64,000 nucleotides of DNA from JADLGL01 sp963732865. GTDB lineage: Bacteria; Pseudomonadota; Alphaproteobacteria; Rhizobiales; Kaistiaceae. The position numbers and the translations under genes are program-made. Position 1 is the stretch's first letter; each line of letters begins with the position of its first letter. The notes below the pieces were generated by a model. The model saw nothing but the letters and a program-made list of their open reading frames with translations. It was not told where the DNA came from and ran no database searches. Below are positions 1 through 9,688 of this stretch, piece after piece. Location: assembly GCA_963732865.1 (NCBI GenBank), contig CAVTBC010000003.1:1-64000 (forward strand). The letters are read 5' to 3'.

Positions 1-413
1 GGCAATCTCGACGCCCAGCGCGACTGGGGCCATGGCGCGACTATGTCGAGGGAATGTGGCGGATGCTCCAGCAGGACCAGGCGGACGACTACGTCCTCGC
101 CACCGGCGAGATGCATTCGGTGCGCGAGTTCGTTGAACGCGCGTTTGCCCTCACGGATAGAGATATCGACTGGAGCGGCTCGGGGACCGACGAAGTCGGC
201 CGCGACATGCGCAGCGGTGACATCCTCGTTCGCGTTGATCCCGACTATTATCGACCCGCCGAGGTGGATCAACTGCTCGGCGACGCAACGAAGGCAAGAG
301 AAAGGCTCGGCTGGCATCACCAGACGACTTTCGGAGAACTTGTATCGGAAATGGTGACCGCTGATCTCGCAACAGTCGCGTCCGAGCAACGACGCAATCA
401 GCGTCACGAATAG
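1..413 (+). pseudogene. gmd: GDP-mannose 4,6-dehydratase, 3' part with frameshift
   Basis: The translation matches the C-terminal part of GDP-mannose 4,6-dehydratase, the enzyme that turns GDP-mannose into GDP-4-keto-6-deoxymannose for fucose, rhamnose or perosamine sugars. Bases 1-33 read GNLDAQRDWGH, a hallmark of the family. After base 38 the reading continues as DYVEGMWRMLQQ in another frame. Five bases (34-38) lie between the His and Asp codons where six are expected, so one base is missing. The rest of the C-terminus is intact to the stop at 411-413. The gene starts outside the window. It is followed by a truncated fcl, so the pair is a remnant of a GDP-L-fucose locus. The missing base may be real decay or a sequence error. 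Confidence 0.8.
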
Positions 414-521
414 CGTTCATGCTGTTCTATTGGTGGGCCGTCTTAGTTGGCGACAAGGGATGTCCGGGGCCGGCGACTAGCGAAACCTCGACCGACCAAA
501 CCCATCCAAGGGAACAACGAT

Positions 522-725
522 ATGACCAGCGCAACGCCCTATAAACTAGCCGGGAAACGCGTATGGGTCGCCGGTCACGCCGGCATGGTCGGCTCGGCTT
601 TGGTCAGGCGACTGCAAGGGGAAGACTGCAAGGTCGTGACAGCGAATTGGGCGACCGTCGATCTTAGGGATCGGGCAGCAGTCATTGATTGGATAGTCAA
701 GGCCAAGCCGCACGCGATCTTGTGA
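522..725 (+). pseudogene. fcl: GDP-L-fucose synthase, truncated N-terminus
   Basis: The ATG at 522 has a ribosome-binding-like AAGGGAA upstream. The first 60-odd residues hold the Rossmann motif VAGHAGMVGSAL of GDP-L-fucose synthase (an NADPH-dependent epimerase/reductase), and the homology runs to KPHAI. The family is normally about 310-325 residues long. Here the frame hits a stop at 723-725, and none of the following bases in any frame resemble the expected continuation, so this is a true sequence junction near base 718 and not a simple frameshift. Together with the broken gmd upstream it marks a lost surface-polysaccharide sugar pathway. Confidence 0.8.
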
Positions 726-1204
726 TCCAGCAGATTTGCGTTCCTGGCGTGTCACGGCGCTTCCTCGTGGCGGGTCATGACTACCAAACGCGGTCTCCTG
801 CAATGTGTGGGTAACGGCCAGGGTCATCAGACAGCGCCGCATGCATTCGGGAACCTGGCCCCTTGCGGACAAGCAGTGACGCGAGCCGATGCAGGTTGAG
901 ATCGGGGAGAATTGGGGAGCTCCGACACAACTCTCCTTGGGCGACCGATGATTTGGTTTTGAAGGCCCTCGATGGTTCATGCCGGGTTTGGATTTGGCCG
1001 AGACCAACGGCGGAGATTCACCTGTGACGCGGCGAACGGATTTGCCCCCCGTCCGCCGTTTTTTTGGGGCAGTCAGGCCAAACCAAGGGAAGCGACCTCC
1101 ACCTGGGCCGGGTACGCCCGCCTCAAGCCTTCGGAGCAACCCGCGAAGACGCCGAAGCGGGGGCCTGGCTTTCCGGAGGTCCCGGACGAACTGCCATCCT
1201 AAAC
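726..1204. other. Gene-poor stretch without a recognisable gene
   Basis: Several open frames cross this stretch, but none reads like a known protein or has a convincing start signal. An intrinsic terminator lies inside it at 1031-1065, which suggests that a transcript once ended here. The left end is the abrupt break in fcl. I see no transposase motif or clear terminal inverted repeats. Confidence 0.5.
1031..1065 (+). terminator. Intrinsic terminator
   Basis: GGCGAACGG (1031-1039) pairs with CCGTCCGCC (1049-1057) with one mismatch across a 9-base loop, followed by seven T residues (1059-1065). A longer alternative arm, AACGGCGGA at 1006-1014, can also pair with TCCGCCGTT at 1052-1060. No intact gene precedes it on this strand, so it probably served a deleted one. 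Confidence 0.6.
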
Positions 1205-1214
1205 ACGCCCCAGA

Positions 1215-1231
1215 TTTAGAGTGATTCTAAA
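1215..1231. promoter_or_regulatory. Irr box (iron control element) upstream of fbpABC
   Basis: TTTAGAGTGATTCTAAA is a palindrome with perfect six-base arms, TTTAGA and TCTAAA. It matches the ICE/Irr-box pattern described for alphaproteobacteria, where the Fur-family regulator Irr controls genes under iron limitation. A weaker half-site, TTAGAA, follows at about 1240. It lies about 120 bases before the fbpA start, in an AT-rich patch suitable for a promoter. The motif is seen directly; control by Irr is inferred. Confidence 0.65.
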
Positions 1232-1348
1232 TGTTCTTCTTAGAATTATTATAGTTCAAAAACATAGGTGTTGACGATTGAGGCTCAGGGCCCAATAGAG
1301 GGGCGCAACTTACAATGGTGCTTTCGGAATTGAGCGGGGTCCTTTCCC

Positions 1349-2371
1349 GTGCGTCACCTGTTACCTTGCGTTGCGGCCGTCCTGACGATTGTTGTGTCAC
1401 AGCCCGGAGGGGCATTTGCGCAGCAAGCTGTCCCCGCGGACCCCAGCGCGCTCGTGATCTACAGCGCGCAGCACGCCAGCCTCTCGCAGGACTGGATTAA
1501 CGGTTTCACGCGTGACACCGGGATCAACGTCATTCTCCGCCAAGGTGACGACATGGAGATGGCCAATCTCCTGCTGCTCGAGGGCGACACTTCGCCCGCC
1601 GATATCTTCCTGACCGAGAACGCGCCTGCCATGGCACTGCTCGATAGCGAGGGACGCCTCGTTAAGGTTGACGAGGACACGCTTGCACAGGTTCCAGCGG
1701 AGTTCCGCGCGAGCAATGGCGACTGGGTCGGCATCGCCGCGCGAACCACTGTCTTCGCCTATAACCCCAACCGTATCTCGGAAGACCAGTTGCCAAACTC
1801 GCTGCTCGATCTGGCTGACCCGAGTTGGCGAGGCCGATGGGGTGCGGCGCCTGGTGGCGCCGACTTCCAGGCCATAGTCAGCGCGATGATCCAGCTGCGC
1901 GGCGCGGACGCAACGGAATCCTGGCTGCGCGGTCTCAAGGCGAACGCCGTCATCTATCGCAGCAACGGCGCCGCCATGCGCGGCGTCAATGTCGGCGAAG
2001 TCGATGGGGCAGTCATCTACCACTATTACTATTTCGGCGATCGTGCGGGCACCGGCGAGAACACCGGCAATGTCGCGCTCCACTATTTTGGCAATCAGGA
2101 TCCCGGCGCGTTCGTGAGCGTCTCCGCCGGCGGCATCCTCACTTCGAGCCGACACGAGGAAGCCGCGCAGGCATTCCTTCGCTGGCTCACGGGCGAAGGC
2201 GGCCAGGCGGTTCTCCGCGACGGTGATTCCTTCGAATACGCCGTCGGCATTGGCGCCCGGTCCAATCCGGCTCTCGTCCCCTTGCGCGAACTGGATTACC
2301 CGCTCGTCGACCAGTCGCTGCTCAACGGTGCCGAAGTCATCCAGCTGATGACCAACGCCGGCCTGTTTTAG
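1349..2371 (+). CDS. fbpA: Iron(III) ABC transporter substrate-binding protein
   Basis: This is a periplasmic binding protein of the FbpA/FutA type (340 residues) that captures ferric iron for the ABC transporter encoded downstream. A GTG start gives a clear signal peptide ending near AFAQQA (residues 20-25). The mature protein starts with the typical LVIYSAQH strand, and the iron-ligand tyrosine cluster YHYYYFGD sits near residues 222-229, as in FbpA proteins. The permease gene starts 17 bases after the stop. An Irr box upstream suggests induction at low iron. Another small cation or anion ligand cannot be excluded, but the tyrosine motif argues for iron. Confidence 0.88.
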   Translation: MRHLLPCVAAVLTIVVSQPGGAFAQQAVPADPSALVIYSAQHASLSQDWINGFTRDTGINVILRQGDDMEMANLLLLEGDTSPADIFLTENAPAMALLDSEGRLVKVDEDTLAQVPAEFRASNGDWVGIAARTTVFAYNPNRISEDQLPNSLLDLADPSWRGRWGAAPGGADFQAIVSAMIQLRGADATESWLRGLKANAVIYRSNGAAMRGVNVGEVDGAVIYHYYYFGDRAGTGENTGNVALHYFGNQDPGAFVSVSAGGILTSSRHEEAAQAFLRWLTGEGGQAVLRDGDSFEYAVGIGARSNPALVPLRELDYPLVDQSLLNGAEVIQLMTNAGLF

Positions 2372-2387
2372 GTACGACGCCGCGGCG

Positions 2388-3964
2388 ATGACCTTGTCGA
2401 TTCCAGCAGCCACGGTCACAACGGCCCTCCCTCGACGCAAGTCGCCTCGCCGACGTGGGCACGCACTTGTTGTCGTCGCCGCGACCCTGATCGGCGTGGT
2501 GGCACTGGCGCCGCTCGGCTTCATCCTCTGGGTCCTCGCCACCACCGGGTGGGAGACCGCCTCCGACCTGATCTTCCGCCCGCGTGTCGGAGAACTGCTG
2601 GTCAACACGGTGCTGCTTGAAGTCTGCGTCCTGCCGCTGGCAATTGGCCTCGCCGTCGCGATCGCGTGGCTTGTCGAGCGCACGGACCTGCCCGGACGCC
2701 GTCTCTGGGCCTGGCTCGCCATGGCGCCCCTCGCCATCCCTGCCTTCGTGCATAGCTACGCCTGGAACGGCGCCTTCCCTCTCCTGCACGGATTGCTACC
2801 GGCGGTGCTTATTTCGGTGTTCGCCTATTTCCCATTCGTCTACCTGCCGGTGGCAGCGCAGCTTCGGCGGCTCGATCCTGCGGTCGAGGATGCCGGGGCC
2901 TCGCTGGGCATGGCGCCGGTCCGTGTCTTCTTCCGCCTCATCCTGCCGCAGCTCCGTTTCTCGATCCTTGGCGGAGCGCTGCTCGTTGGGCTGCATCTCC
3001 TCGGCGAATATGGCGTCTTCGCCCTCATCCGCTACGACACCTTCACCACCGCTATCGTCGATCAGTTCCAGTCGATCTACAACGGCCCGGCGGCGAACAT
3101 GCTTGGCATCGTCCTCGTCCTCTGCTCTATCGCCCTTCTCGGTATTGAGGGCCTCGGACGGGGACGCGAACGTTACGCCCGCGTTGGCTCAGGCTCAGCG
3201 CGCCGGCCCCGCCGCTACGCGCTGGGCAAAGCCACGCTGCCGACGCTGCTCGTTCCGGTGCTGATGACTGCCTTTGCTATCGGCATCCCGGTCGTCACAC
3301 TCGGGCGCTGGCTGTCGATCGGAGGCTTCGCTGCCTGGCAGACGCCCTATCTCGGCTCGGCCCTCTACCAGACGGCGTTCTACGCTGTCGCCGGCGCGAT
3401 ACTCGCAACGCTGGCGGCGCTGCCGATCGCGTGGCTGTCCGTTCGCGCGCCGGGTCGATTCCAGCGCTTCCTGGAGGGAACGCATTATTATGTGGGCGCG
3501 CTCCCCGGCGTCATCGTCGCGTTGGCGCTAGTGACGATTACCATTCGGATCGCGCACCCGCTGTATCAGACCGTGATCACGGTGCTGCTTGCCTACGTCA
3601 TTCTCTTCCTGCCGCGCGCCATTGTCGGCCTTCGCGCCAGCATCGCGCAGGTGCCGGTGGAACTTGAGCAGGCGGCCATGTCGCTCGGCCGGTCGCCTTG
3701 GCGCGCCGTGCTGCAGACGACGATGCGCCTCGCCGCTCCCGGCTTTGCCGCCAGCCTGGCACTGGTGGCCCTTGGCGTCACAACCGAACTCACCGGCACA
3801 CTGATGCTGAGTCCCAGCGGCACACATACGCTCGCGACGCAATTCTGGGCGCTCACCAGCGAGATCGATTACGTCGCCGCTGCTCCCTTCGCTCTCCTGA
3901 TGATCCTGCTTTCGATGCCGCTGCTTTTCCTTCTTCGCACGCAGGCGAGGCGGACGGTCGGCGA

Positions 3965-3968
<4 letters not shown>
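2388..3968 (+). CDS. fbpB: Iron(III) ABC transporter permease
   Basis: This is a fused double permease of 526 residues with two binding-protein-dependent transport domains, as in FbpB/SfuB. There are about twelve hydrophobic segments. EAA-type loops that contact the ATPase are visible near residues 166-190 (EDAGASLGMAP) and 426-450 (LEQAAMSLGRSP). The N-terminus is basic and cytoplasmic. Its TGA overlaps the ATG of fbpC in an ATGA junction, so the two are translationally coupled. It forms the inner-membrane channel for iron delivered by the binding protein upstream. Confidence 0.9.
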
Positions 3969-5041
<1,073 letters not shown>

Positions 5042-5083
5042 ACGGAACCGTCACCCCCTGCCAGGGCGCGGGTACTGACAGCG

Positions 5084-5345
5084 AAGTGTCCGGTCGTCGT
5101 CGCCTCACTTTGATCGTCTGTCGCGCGACGTCGCCCTCATCGCAGGCCTGATGACGCAACGGGTGCCGCTCATCGTCGCTGAACCCGGCATCGACGCCGA
5201 TCCATTCAAGCTCCATCTCGACGCGGCCCTGGCCGAGAACGAGCGACGACTGATCTCGCAGCGAACCACCGCAGCACTTGCCGCTCGGAAGGCACGGGCA
5301 ACACAACTGGGCAATCGCACCAACGTCGCTGAGGCAGGTGCGTGA
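5084..5345 (+). pseudogene. Serine recombinase (resolvase) fragment
   Basis: From 5084 the bases read KCPVVVASL, then, one base later, FDRLSRDVALIAGLMTQRVP. This is followed by a region containing DADPF and LAENERRLISQRT, which is the core of the resolvase/invertase catalytic domain. A one-base insertion near 5108-5111 splits the frame. The N-terminal serine motif and the C-terminal DNA-binding region are absent. The fragment lies about 215 bases from a tRNA-Gln, consistent with the leftover of an element that used the tRNA region. It is not expected to be active. Confidence 0.75.
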
Positions 5346-5559
5346 CCAACCGGGTGGAGTGTTCGTTCTGACGGCGTGAGACTGCCGCCCTGTCGCCGCC
5401 GTTGGTTGCGGCGGGAGATCCTTCTCCACTTCGCCGGCGCTTTGCCTTGTGCGCAGGCGCGACCGCGCCAACACACGAAACTCGTAACACCGATCGACTG
5501 TTACGACTCGCCGCTGTCTTGCCTATCTAACTCATTGATTTTATTGTTATATATGGCGC

Positions 5560-5633
5560 TGGCTGGGGGACTAGGATTCGAACCTAGACTGACGGAGTCA
5601 GAGTCCGTAGTTCTACCGTTAAACTATCCCCCA
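5560..5633 (-). tRNA. tRNA-Gln (CTG)
   Basis: A complete cloverleaf can be folded on the minus strand: acceptor arm TGGGGGA with TCCCCCA, a T-arm GGTTCGAATCC, and an anticodon stem ACGGA/TCCGT holding the loop CTCTGAC. The anticodon is CTG, which reads CAG (Gln). The terminal CCA is encoded. The flank downstream of its 3' end is AT-rich and contains the recombinase remnant, as often seen beside tRNA integration sites, but no second copy of the tRNA end is visible in the window. Confidence 0.95.
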
Positions 5634-5745
5634 ACGGGACCAACCTGTTAGCGCCTGCGCGACGCGAGATTTTGCAGAAGCGCCGCCAAAATGGACGGGA
5701 CCACATAGCCATCCCGGCGCCGAGCGTCAATGTCGGCTCGGCGGG

Positions 5746-6318
5746 TCAGTCCTTCGCCCGTTCCGCATAGCTGCCATCGGCCGTCATGACGACGATCCGC
5801 GAGCCCGGACCGATATGCGGCGGCACCATCGTCCTGACGCCATTGGAAAGCGTCGCCGGCTTGTAGGATGACGACGCGGTCTGCCCCTTCACCGTCGGCT
5901 CGGTATCGACCACTTCCAGCGTCACGCGCTGCGGCAGTTCCGCGGCCACCGCGATGCCGTCGTGGATCGACAGGCGAACGGTCATGCTCTCCTGCAGATA
6001 GGCCGCCTGATCTCCCAGAATGTCGGCCGGGACATTCACCTGGTCGTAGCTTTCCGGATTCATGAAGACGTAGCTGCCGTCGCCGTCCTGGTAGAGATAG
6101 GTGTAGTCGACATCCTCGACAAAGGCGCGCTCGACCTGCTCTGTGGTGCGGTAGCGCTGCGACACCTTGGTGCCGTCGGACAGGCGCCGCATATCGATCT
6201 GCGTCGTTGGCGTTCCCTTGCCCGGAAAGAAGCTGTCGGCGGAAAGCACGACATAGAGCTGGCCGTCGGCCTCTAGGATGTTGCCTTTGCGGACATTGCT
6301 GGCAATGACTTTGGCCAC
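5746..6318 (-). CDS. efp: Elongation factor P
   Basis: EF-P (190 residues) binds stalled ribosomes between the P and E sites and helps form peptide bonds at polyproline stretches. The start is GTG at 6318, giving MAKVIASNVRKGN, the usual N-terminus; the open frame runs further upstream without similarity. Lys34 lies in the loop PGKGTP, the site that EpmA modifies in other bacteria. The C-terminal OB domain ends with GSRIVV and DGSYAERA. The modification genes epmA and epmB start about 110 bases away on the opposite strand, so the factor is predicted to carry beta-lysine. Confidence 0.95.
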   Translation of the reverse strand: MAKVIASNVRKGNILEADGQLYVVLSADSFFPGKGTPTTQIDMRRLSDGTKVSQRYRTTEQVERAFVEDVDYTYLYQDGDGSYVFMNPESYDQVNVPADILGDQAAYLQESMTVRLSIHDGIAVAAELPQRVTLEVVDTEPTVKGQTASSSYKPATLSNGVRTMVPPHIGPGSRIVVMTADGSYAERAKD

Positions 6319-6426
6319 GATGGATAACGCCCTTTCCCTTGGCACAATCGCGATTCTTGCGCGGGACCATAGCGTCCGGCGCGGAAAGATAAAGCCGCCG
6401 GCGGCAAGTGGCCGGAAAGGCGCGCT

Positions 6427-7476
6427 GTGAGCCGGCCCTGGTGGGACCGGAAGCGGCACGCCGCCCGCCGCCCGGCGCTCCTGCAGCGCAACCGGATCAA
6501 GGCCGCTGTCGGCGGCTGGTTCTGGGCCCAGGGATTTGTTGAGGTGGAGACGGCCGCGCTGCAGGTTTCGCCGGGCAACGAGACGCATCTCCACGCCTTC
6601 GCCACGTCGCTGATCGGCGGCGATGGCCGGGCGGCGCCGCTCTATCTCCATACCTCGCCGGAATTCGCCGCCAAGAAGCTACTGGCAGCTGGCGAGCGGC
6701 AGATCTTCACCTTCGCCCATGTCTTCCGCAATCGGGAGCAAACGCCACTGAATGCTCCCGAATTCACGATGCTGGAGTGGTATCGCGCCGAGACCGGCTA
6801 CCAGGAGGCGATGGACGACGCGATCGCCATCCTGCACGTGGCGGCGGGAGCCGCGCGGGTCCGCCGGCTTCGCCACGGCGGCACCGAGATCGACGCCAAT
6901 GCGAAGCCGGAGCGGATCAGCGTGGCGGAGGCGTTTGCCGAACGCGCGGGGATTGATCTTGCGGCAACGATGGAGGCGGACGGAACGCCGATACGGGCGG
7001 CGCTCGCCGAGGCGGCCGTCGCGGCCCGCATCCGCGTTGCCAGCGACGACACCTGGTCCGACGTCTTCAGCCGCGTGATGGCCGAGAAGATCGAACCGCA
7101 TCTCGGCATGGAGCGGCCGACATTGCTCACCGACTACCCCGCGCCTGAGGCGGCGTTGGCGCGGCGGAAGCCCGGCGATCCGCGCTTCTGCGAGCGGTTC
7201 GAGCTGTTTGTCTGCGGCGTCGAACTCGCCAATGGGTTCGGCGAACTCACCGATGCGGCCGAGCAGCGGCGGCGCTTCGAGGCGGACATGGCGGAAAAGG
7301 AGCGGCTCTATGGCGAGCGCTACCCGCTCGACGAGGACTTCCTCGCGGCACTGGAGCACATGCCGGAAGCGGCGGGCGTTGCGCTGGGGTTCGACCGGCT
7401 GGTGATGCTCTGCGTCGGCGCCGACCGGGTCGACGAGGTGCAATGGACGCCGGTCGCCGATCCATTCCGGAATTAG
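6427..7476 (+). CDS. epmA: EF-P lysine ligase (EF-P--(R)-beta-lysine ligase)
   Basis: EpmA (GenX/PoxA/YjeA) is a truncated class II lysyl-tRNA synthetase paralogue that attaches (R)-beta-lysine to Lys34 of EF-P. The protein (349 residues, GTG start) lacks the anticodon-binding OB domain and consists of the catalytic core only. Class II motif 2 is visible as FRNREQTPLNAPEF, and motif 3 as GVALGFDRLVML near the C-terminus. It is divergent from efp and is followed 40 bases later by the aminomutase gene epmB, the expected partner set for the beta-lysylation pathway. Confidence 0.93.
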   Translation: MSRPWWDRKRHAARRPALLQRNRIKAAVGGWFWAQGFVEVETAALQVSPGNETHLHAFATSLIGGDGRAAPLYLHTSPEFAAKKLLAAGERQIFTFAHVFRNREQTPLNAPEFTMLEWYRAETGYQEAMDDAIAILHVAAGAARVRRLRHGGTEIDANAKPERISVAEAFAERAGIDLAATMEADGTPIRAALAEAAVAARIRVASDDTWSDVFSRVMAEKIEPHLGMERPTLLTDYPAPEAALARRKPGDPRFCERFELFVCGVELANGFGELTDAAEQRRRFEADMAEKERLYGERYPLDEDFLAALEHMPEAAGVALGFDRLVMLCVGADRVDEVQWTPVADPFRN

Positions 7477-7516
7477 CCGCTTTGCCAGGGCGTCACGGAG
7501 TACGCTAGGAGCGGTG

Positions 7517-8561
7517 ATGGCCCCTACCCTCCATTCCTTGGCCGATCTCGATGCGATCGGTCTTGTCGAAGCAACGCCTGCCCTTGAGCGCGTCGCCGAA
7601 CGCTATGCGATCGGTGTCACGCCGGACATTGTGGCGCTGATTGATGCGACCGATCCCGACGATCCGATCGGCCGCCAATTCCTGCCCGATGTGCGCGAAC
7701 TCGATGTCCAACCGGAGGAGCGCGCCGACCCGATCGGCGATGGCGCGCATTCGCCGGTCAAGGGCATCGTGCACCGCTACCCCGACCGGGTGCTGCTGAA
7801 GCCGGTCCATGTCTGCCCGGTCTATTGCCGCTTCTGCTTCCGCCGCGAATTCGTTGGACCGGGCAGCGAGACGTTGACCGAAGCCGAGCTTGCCGCCGCG
7901 ATTGGCTATGTCCGCGACCATTCCGAGATCTGGGAGGTGATCGTTACCGGCGGCGATCCGCTGATGCTGTCGCCGCGCCGGATCGCCGGCATTGTCGGAC
8001 AACTCGAACTCGATCGCGCATGTGAAGGTGCTGCGCTGGCACAGCCGGGTTCCGATCGTCGATCCCTCGCGCGTTTCGCCGGAATTGGTTGCCGCGCTGG
8101 CCGCATCAACGAAGTCGGTGTGGATGGCCGTCCACGGCAATCATCCGCGCGAGTTGACCGGCGCCGCAGCGGCGGCGTTGCAGCGGCTGGCTGGCGCCGG
8201 CGTCGTGCTGGTCAGCCAGACCGTGCTGCTCAACGGCGTCAATGACGATCCGGCGACCCTGGCGGCGTTGATGCGGCGCTTCGTCGAACTGGGCGTGCGC
8301 CCCTATTATCTGCACCAGCTCGACCTCGCGCCGGGGACGTCGCATTTCCGGGTCGGCATCGAGGAGGGCCGGGCGATCATGCAGGCGCTGCGCGGCCAGC
8401 TTTCCGGGATCGCCCAGCCCACTTACGTCCTCGATATTCCGGGCGGTTACGGCAAGGTGCCGATCGGGCCCGGCTACACGGAAGATGCGCTGGGCGGCGA
8501 CTTCACCATCCGCGATCCGGCCGGTGCCGGGCATCGTTATCCACCGGGGTCCGATCGGTAA
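7517..8561 (+). pseudogene. epmB: Lysine 2,3-aminomutase for EF-P, frameshifted
   Basis: This is a radical SAM, PLP-dependent lysine 2,3-aminomutase of the EpmB/KamA family, which makes beta-lysine for EpmA. The cluster motif CPVYCRFC gives Cys100, Cys104 and Cys107. The reading frame is continuous to GIVGQL at about 8005. One extra base near 8006 then moves the homology to another frame, which continues NSIAHVKVLRWHSRVP and runs to the stop at 8559-8561. Both halves are well conserved, so this is a recent lesion or a sequence error. GTG at 7514 is an alternative start just before the ATG at 7517. Confidence 0.85.
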
Positions 8562-8580
8562 AATCCAAGGTCCAGTGGTA

Positions 8581-8604
8581 AGCGGCCGTTAACCGGGGGC
8601 CGCT
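8581..8604 (+). terminator. Hairpin downstream of epmB
   Basis: AGCGGCC (8581-8587) pairs perfectly with GGCCGCT (8598-8604) over a 10-base loop, 20 bases after the epmB stop. No T-run follows, so it may stabilise the transcript end and not be an intrinsic terminator. Confidence 0.35.
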
Positions 8605-8647
8605 CAAGGTCGGCACAGCTATTGGTGCTTCGAATCCCCGAGGGGTC

Positions 8648-8833
8648 ATGCGTCAGCCTCACACAACATCGCCGGGCACCCTGCCGGAAAGCGCGTTGAA
8701 CAGGCAAATTGCCGAGTTGCGCAGCTTGCTGGCGATGATGCGCCATCCCGACGCCGTACAGGCGCTTGCCGCCCTAAGGGCCGCGTTTCCCGCCTCGACC
8801 ATTTCCCCGATTGCCGAGCGGCCCGCTTCGTAG
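8648..8833 (+). CDS. Possible small protein, 61 residues
   Basis: An ATG follows a GAGGGG purine stretch. The 61-residue product has an amphipathic Leu/Ala-rich middle, RQIAELRSLLAMMRH followed by AVQALAALRAAF, that could be a helix. Its last 60 bases overlap the 3' end of pssA on the other strand. I do not recognise a family. It may be spurious. Confidence 0.3.
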   Translation: MRQPHTTSPGTLPESALNRQIAELRSLLAMMRHPDAVQALAALRAAFPASTISPIAERPAS

Positions 8834-9688
8834 CGGCAGCGGCTCGACATTCGACGTGTCGGGCGGCGGCGCCGAAGCGGCCAGCATGTGGTCGTGCCAG
8901 GCCCGCCAGGACAGCGGCAACGTCGCCAGATAGGCGAGCGAGCCGATCGTCAACGCCAGCCATGTGAAGCTGAACAGCAGGCCGACTACGATCACCACCG
9001 TGATCAGCAGCGGCGCCACAAGATCGCGCGGAATGACCCGGCCGATCAGCTTGCCCGACCAGGTGGGCACACGACTGATCATCAAGGTCCCGACGGTGAC
9101 GAGATAGATCATCGTTATGGGTGCGGTCCAACCGCCATGCGGGGCGCCGAGGAACTCAAGATACAGCGGCAGCATGGCGATGATGGCGCCGGCCGGCGCC
9201 GGCACGCCGACGAAGTAAGCGGCCTGCCAGAACGGACGCCGCGGGCCTTCGAGGGCAGCGTTGTAGCGGGCGAGCCGGAGAGCGACACAACTGGCGAAGA
9301 TGAGACCGGCAATCCAGCCCAGGGAATCGAGGTCGTGCAGCGACCAGGAGTAGAGCATTAACGCCGGTGCGACGCCGAAATTGACGAAGTCGGCAAGCGA
9401 GTCGAGCTGAGCGCCGAAGCGCGACGTAGACCGCAGGAGCCGGGCGACGCGCCCGTCAACACCGTCAAGCGCGGCGGCGAACAACACAGCGTAGATGGCG
9501 ACCTCGTAGCGCCCCTCAAAGGCGAAACGGATCGCGGTCAGACCGGCGCAGAGCGCCAGCAGCGTGACAATGTTGGGCACCAGATGGCGGACGGGCACCT
9601 GCCGGAATTGTGGCGGCCGCGGCGGCCGCGGTTCCGGCTCAAAAGGGGCGGCTTGGCGGGCCAAGGCTAGTCGGTCCTCACGGACCAA
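8774..9688 (-). CDS. pssA: Phosphatidylserine synthase (CDP-alcohol transferase)
   Basis: This is CDP-diacylglycerol--serine O-phosphatidyltransferase, an inner-membrane enzyme that makes phosphatidylserine. The CDP-alcohol phosphotransferase signature runs from Asp75 to Asp100 with the pattern DGxxGRxAR, then G, D and D at the expected spacing. About seven hydrophobic segments follow, and the C-terminal tail is Gly/Arg-rich and disordered. The only start that fits is TTG at 9688, which overlaps the 3' end of psd by 22 bases, so the exact start is uncertain. It works with psd, directly upstream, to make phosphatidylethanolamine. Confidence 0.9.
   Translation of the reverse strand: MVREDRLALARQAAPFEPEPRPPRPPQFRQVPVRHLVPNIVTLLALCAGLTAIRFAFEGRYEVAIYAVLFAAALDGVDGRVARLLRSTSRFGAQLDSLADFVNFGVAPALMLYSWSLHDLDSLGWIAGLIFASCVALRLARYNAALEGPRRPFWQAAYFVGVPAPAGAIIAMLPLYLEFLGAPHGGWTAPITMIYLVTVGTLMISRVPTWSGKLIGRVIPRDLVAPLLITVVIVVGLLFSFTWLALTIGSLAYLATLPLSWRAWHDHMLAASAPPPDTSNVEPLPLRSGPLGNRGNGRGGKRGP

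Noticed and set aside
546..1139. Minus-strand frame across the fcl break
   Set aside because: It crosses the junction and overlaps fcl homology on the other strand; no family similarity.
1397..2737. Long open frame of 446 codons on the minus strand
   Set aside because: It is antisense to fbpA and fbpB, which have strong family motifs; the translation has no recognisable domain and is typical of a shadow frame in GC-rich DNA.
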